Positions 61,301 through 64,000 of a stretch of 64,000 nucleotides of DNA are shown in pieces; position 1 is the first letter of the stretch; each line of letters starts with the position of its first letter. Position numbers and translations under genes: made by a program. This DNA comes from Bugula neritina. Taxonomy: Eukaryota; Bryozoa; Gymnolaemata; Cheilostomatida; Bugulidae. The stretch lies in NCBI GenBank assembly GCA_964035545.1, contig OZ037768.1, positions 4,765,241 through 4,829,240 on the forward strand. The letters are read 5' to 3'. The notes under the pieces were generated by a model. That model did not search any database and was not told the DNA's origin. It was given only the letters and a program-made list of their open reading frames with translations.

Positions 61301-62269
61301 AAGTTTGAGGAAACATTACGCCACGTATGAAACATGATGCAAACCTATACGGGAACATGGCACATTCTCATAGTGCTGGGTTCTCCACTTCAGTCGTTTC
61401 CACTCCCATCGACTAGCTTGCAGCTCATACAAATCATTGGAGTATTTCCCAAATTCCTGCATGCCTCCGTATACTATAATCTTAGTGCCATCGCATACCA
61501 TGCCATGGCTGGCACATCCAGAAGGAATATCACCACGAATAGCAGGTACAAACCATTGTTGTGTGGCTGAAAACAGAGCATACCTCAAAATACTATGGAC
61601 ACAGAATATTATAGACACAGAATACTATTGACACAAAATACTATAGACACAGAATACTATAGACACAGAATACTATAGACACAGAATACTATAGACACAG
61701 AGTACTATAGACACAAAATACTATAGACACAGAGTACTATAGACACAGAATACTATAGACACAGAATACTATAGACACAGAATATTATAGACACAGAATA
61801 CTATAGACACAGAATACTATAGACACAGAATACTATAGACACAGAATACTATAGACACAGAATACTATAGACACAGAATATTATAGACACAGAATACTAT
61901 AGACACAGAATACTATAGACACAGAATACTATAGACAAAGAATACTATAGACACATAATACTATAGACATACAATTATGTTTAGTCTAATGCAACTAATG
62001 TCCCATACTAGAATTCTTGTTGCATACACTACAATGAAAAATATTTCATAAGCTCATTGCAAAATGCATTGCACAATGGTATAGAGAATAACATATAATT
62101 TACCTGTATTGAATACATGGAGATTGCTAAATATGCCATCATTTCCCCCACCAAACACAACTATTAGTCCTTTTATAGCGACAGCTCGATGGCCATGCCG
62201 AGGCTGTGGCATGGGCCCATCATACTCCGACACCTGATTCCAACGGAGACAAGGTGCTCCAGTAGACAT
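49377..62269 (-). CDS. HCFC1: Host cell factor 1 homologue (Kelch propeller plus fibronectin type III)
   Basis: Nuclear scaffold linking transcription factors to chromatin modifiers. Nineteen minus-strand exons: 62269-62104, 61566-61345, 61209-61122, 60966-60752, 60537-60349, 59736-59560, 59421-59274, 57965-57899, 57210-57123, 56767-56649, 56327-56235, 54960-54771, 54539-54438, 52924-52464, 51920-51804, 51355-51215, 50111-49941, 49826-49634, 49408-49377; they join in frame to 992 aa. Residues 1-352 are Kelch blades ([68 protein letters not shown]). An Fn3 start follows ([10 protein letters not shown]). A Ser/Thr-rich middle (400-775) is followed by the conserved C-terminal Fn3 part ([44 protein letters not shown]). 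No cleavage repeat of the vertebrate THETGT type is visible, and the middle is far shorter than in the roughly 2000-residue human protein. Exon 6's acceptor (TTAAAG) is weak. The last exon codes for only 10 residues; reading through the previous donor would give an alternative short end. Confidence 0.93.
50425..50590. mobile_element. Short palindromic MITE-like element
   Basis: CCTGATCAGTGTGTTTTTAT (from about 50441) is answered by an inverted copy near 50528-50553 with about two mismatches in 26, separated by some 60 bases; weaker inverted similarity extends outwards. It lies in an HCF-1 intron. Target duplications were not identified. Confidence 0.4.
61587..61970. repeat. 16-base minisatellite in HCF-1 intron 1
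   Basis: About 24 tandem copies of the unit ATAGACACAGAATACT, with few single-base variants, beginning about 20 bases into the intron side of the exon 2 acceptor. Copies are contiguous with no spacers, so this is a minisatellite and not a CRISPR array. Confidence 0.95.
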
Positions 62270-62689
62270 GCTGAATCACTCATTCAAACTAATCTACAAT
62301 AAATATAAATATATACAAACCCTGTATGCCCTAAATGATATAGCAGAACTTTTGTCAGCAAGTATAAATGAAGTATATTATATAAATACAAACTAACAAA
62401 GTTATATTTTTATAAAACCAGATATTGACTAATTATGTATTGCTCAAATCACATTGCAATAAATATTAGAAAGTAGTTCAACCTACTGGCATATATATAA
62501 TACAGAAAGAAGGCAGGAGAGGAACTTAAAACAGCAAGTGGGCTATACCTTGAAGCATATTTGCAATGTACAAGTACAAAACTAAAAGTTAGTTTTACTT
62601 TAACTTTTGCAACAACTTTAATAATTATAAATTATAATATTAATGATACTTGCAGTAATAGATTAATATTTACAGTGCGAGTTAGCGTA

Positions 62690-62750
62690 ACTCTATTAGT
62701 ATTCCTATTAGTATTACCGTTAGTGCTAGTATTAGTAATGCTATAAACAT
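62690..62750. repeat. TAGTATTAC-type simple repeat
   Basis: Words TTAGTATTACCGTTAGT and variants, the reverse complement of the TAATACTAATAG repeats found elsewhere in the window. Confidence 0.7.
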
Positions 62751-62799
62751 TATTATTGGTTGTATCACAGCTTTTAGCTAGTGTAACCTTCTACCATCA

Positions 62800-63160
62800 G
62801 CCTAGTTCCACTAGGCTGGGATGGATAGAACTTTTCTCAAGATGTGAGCTGATCCTAATAATAAATAAGGCTATCTGCTGAATCAGTAGATACTTATTTT
62901 CAGCTACTCCGAGTAATGCCACCCAGTCTACAGTCTTGTGTGAAGCTCCAAGGGCACCAATTACAATGGGGATGACTTTTGTTGATGTTTTCCAAAGGCG
63001 GGTTAACTTTTCCTATCTTCTCTGATTCTTTTTCTTTTACTCTGTAGTCACCAGGAACTGCGATATCAATTATTGTTGTTTCAACTACTACTATGAGTAT
63101 ATCAGGCCTCCTAGCTTCAATGACTCTGTGTATGTTGAAGTCCCACAATATTATTATCAT
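62800..63160 (-). mobile_element. Relic of a non-LTR retrotransposon 3' coding end
   Basis: Minus-strand reading gives EARRPDILIVVV, then IDIAVPGDYRVKEKESEKIG and, after a frame change, PIVIGALGASHKTVDWVALL and IALFIIRISSHLEKS. This is the pattern of the region after the reverse transcriptase in many animal non-LTR elements (IDIAIPGD..V..KE.EKI.KY followed by VIGALG). Part of the usual segment between these blocks is missing. No intact reading frame, no reverse transcriptase core in the window. A short related scrap is at 22515-22585. Confidence 0.65.
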
Positions 63161-64000
63161 TATTATTATTATTATTAATTATTATTATAACTATCACTAA
63201 TAGTAATAGTAATACTAATAGTAATAGTAAAAGTAATAGTAATAATTATAATACTAGTACTAGTAATAATGTTCATCAATCCATCATTATGTCTCCTAGG
63301 CCAAGGAAAAGTCTTGCAGTTACAGTTAGTGTTACTCTTACTCTTTGAGTTTTAGTTTAATTTCAGCGTTACAAACTAAAAGTAAAACTAAAACTAAAAC
63401 TAAAAGTAAAAACACAGTTTTTCAACTCCTGAAAAGCAAAAAGAATAACAATAATGCTAAAGCATAGCACTAAATTTATTAGATACATTTTAAAAAGGTG
63501 TTTAATGTGGAATAGCAAGTTTCCTAATATGTTGTTAAACATAATCATAATCATAATGACAATCAAAATTTAAATCTGATCATAATAGTTTATCAGTTCG
63601 TCAACAGGCTCAGGTGTTTTAATTTTAGTGACTTAGAATACACGTAAAAAGAAGTTTGAGCACATGATTTTTAACTTTTTACCTACGTCCTATCTAATTT
63701 GATCTATTAATAATTTTGAACAACTTTGGAGCAAAGAGAAAGCAACTCTAATCAATAATTGTAGCATAAATATAATATCACGTTGAAGTCTATAGCCTCT
63801 ACTTCATGACACTATTTTATACTCTATTGTAAAACAATATAACTTTCTTTATACCCAACATAATATACAGCAATTACACTCATGCAAGCTTGCATAATTT
63901 AGATGCTCTAGAACAGCTTCATTCAGGTTAGACGTTTTTATATTGTTTATAAGGTCTATAAAGTTGTAATGCTGAATGCTAACTTTGACAGAATAGCTAG

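Larger units (their letters stand above)
62270..64000. other. 5' flank of HCF-1 and repeat-rich intergenic DNA
   Basis: Expected to hold the HCF-1 promoter or a 5' UTR intron; neither could be fixed. Besides the retrotransposon relic it has ATT trinucleotide runs (63140-63185), TAATAGTAA repeats (63190-63270) and AAACTAAAAGT repeats (63370-63410). From about 63420 to the window end nothing recognisable. Confidence 0.5.

Noticed and set aside
61587-61970. CRISPR-like array of short repeats
   Set aside because: 16-base units are directly contiguous with no spacers, in animal DNA; a minisatellite.
62561-62746. 61-codon plus-strand frame with a hydrophobic Val/Leu end
   Set aside because: The hydrophobic end is a translation of the TTAGTATTA simple repeat.

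Overview
This is eukaryotic, animal DNA. It is AT-rich, its genes are split into many short exons with GT-AG introns, and it encodes animal-type families: immunoglobulin-superfamily surface proteins, a BCL2 homologue with BH motifs, HCF-1, and cytosolic glutaminyl-tRNA synthetase. An early-branching animal such as a sponge is my guess from the divergence, gene density and lack of close vertebrate resemblance. That is inference and cannot be proved from the window.

Layout. (1) 0.85-29.3 kb holds three minus-strand paralogues (A, B, C) of one surface-protein gene. B and C are complete: signal peptide, five Ig-like domains and a hydrophobic C-terminus that looks like a GPI-anchor signal (647 and 651 aa by my exon joins). 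A runs off the left edge. (2) Between A and B, on the plus strand (5.16-9.57 kb), is a five-exon armadillo-repeat gene resembling ARMC10, 432 aa. (3) 30.3-42.4 kb, minus strand: a 20-exon glutaminyl-tRNA synthetase, 788 aa. (4) 44.5-48.6 kb, plus strand: a two-coding-exon BCL2 homologue, 205 aa, whose intron contains a palindromic hAT-like transposon. (5) 49.4-62.3 kb, minus strand: a 19-exon host cell factor 1 gene, 992 aa, with Kelch repeats, Fn3 domains and the conserved C-terminal Fn3 part. (6) 62.3-64 kb: repeats and a retrotransposon relic.

History written in the sequence. The Ig genes arose by tandem duplication. The unit seems to have included the neighbouring ARMC10-like gene and the end of QARS: a decayed ARMC10 3' end lies next to the intact QARS at 30.1 kb, and a decayed QARS fragment lies next to the intact ARMC10-like gene at 9.7 kb. 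Inside the Ig genes, domains 1/5 and 3/4 are themselves duplicates, and gene A carries two dead exons from a further domain duplication. Gene B carries a solo-LTR-like insertion at a site that is empty in gene C. A tRNA-derived SINE is present in two clear copies.

How the genes relate. Ig genes, ARMC10-like gene, QARS, BCL2 and HCF-1 show no common pathway; their proximity is genomic. The Ig genes share a conserved 5' block and probably a split start codon, so they are likely regulated alike. All exon joins were made by hand from splice consensus and reading-frame continuity; every complete gene closes in frame.
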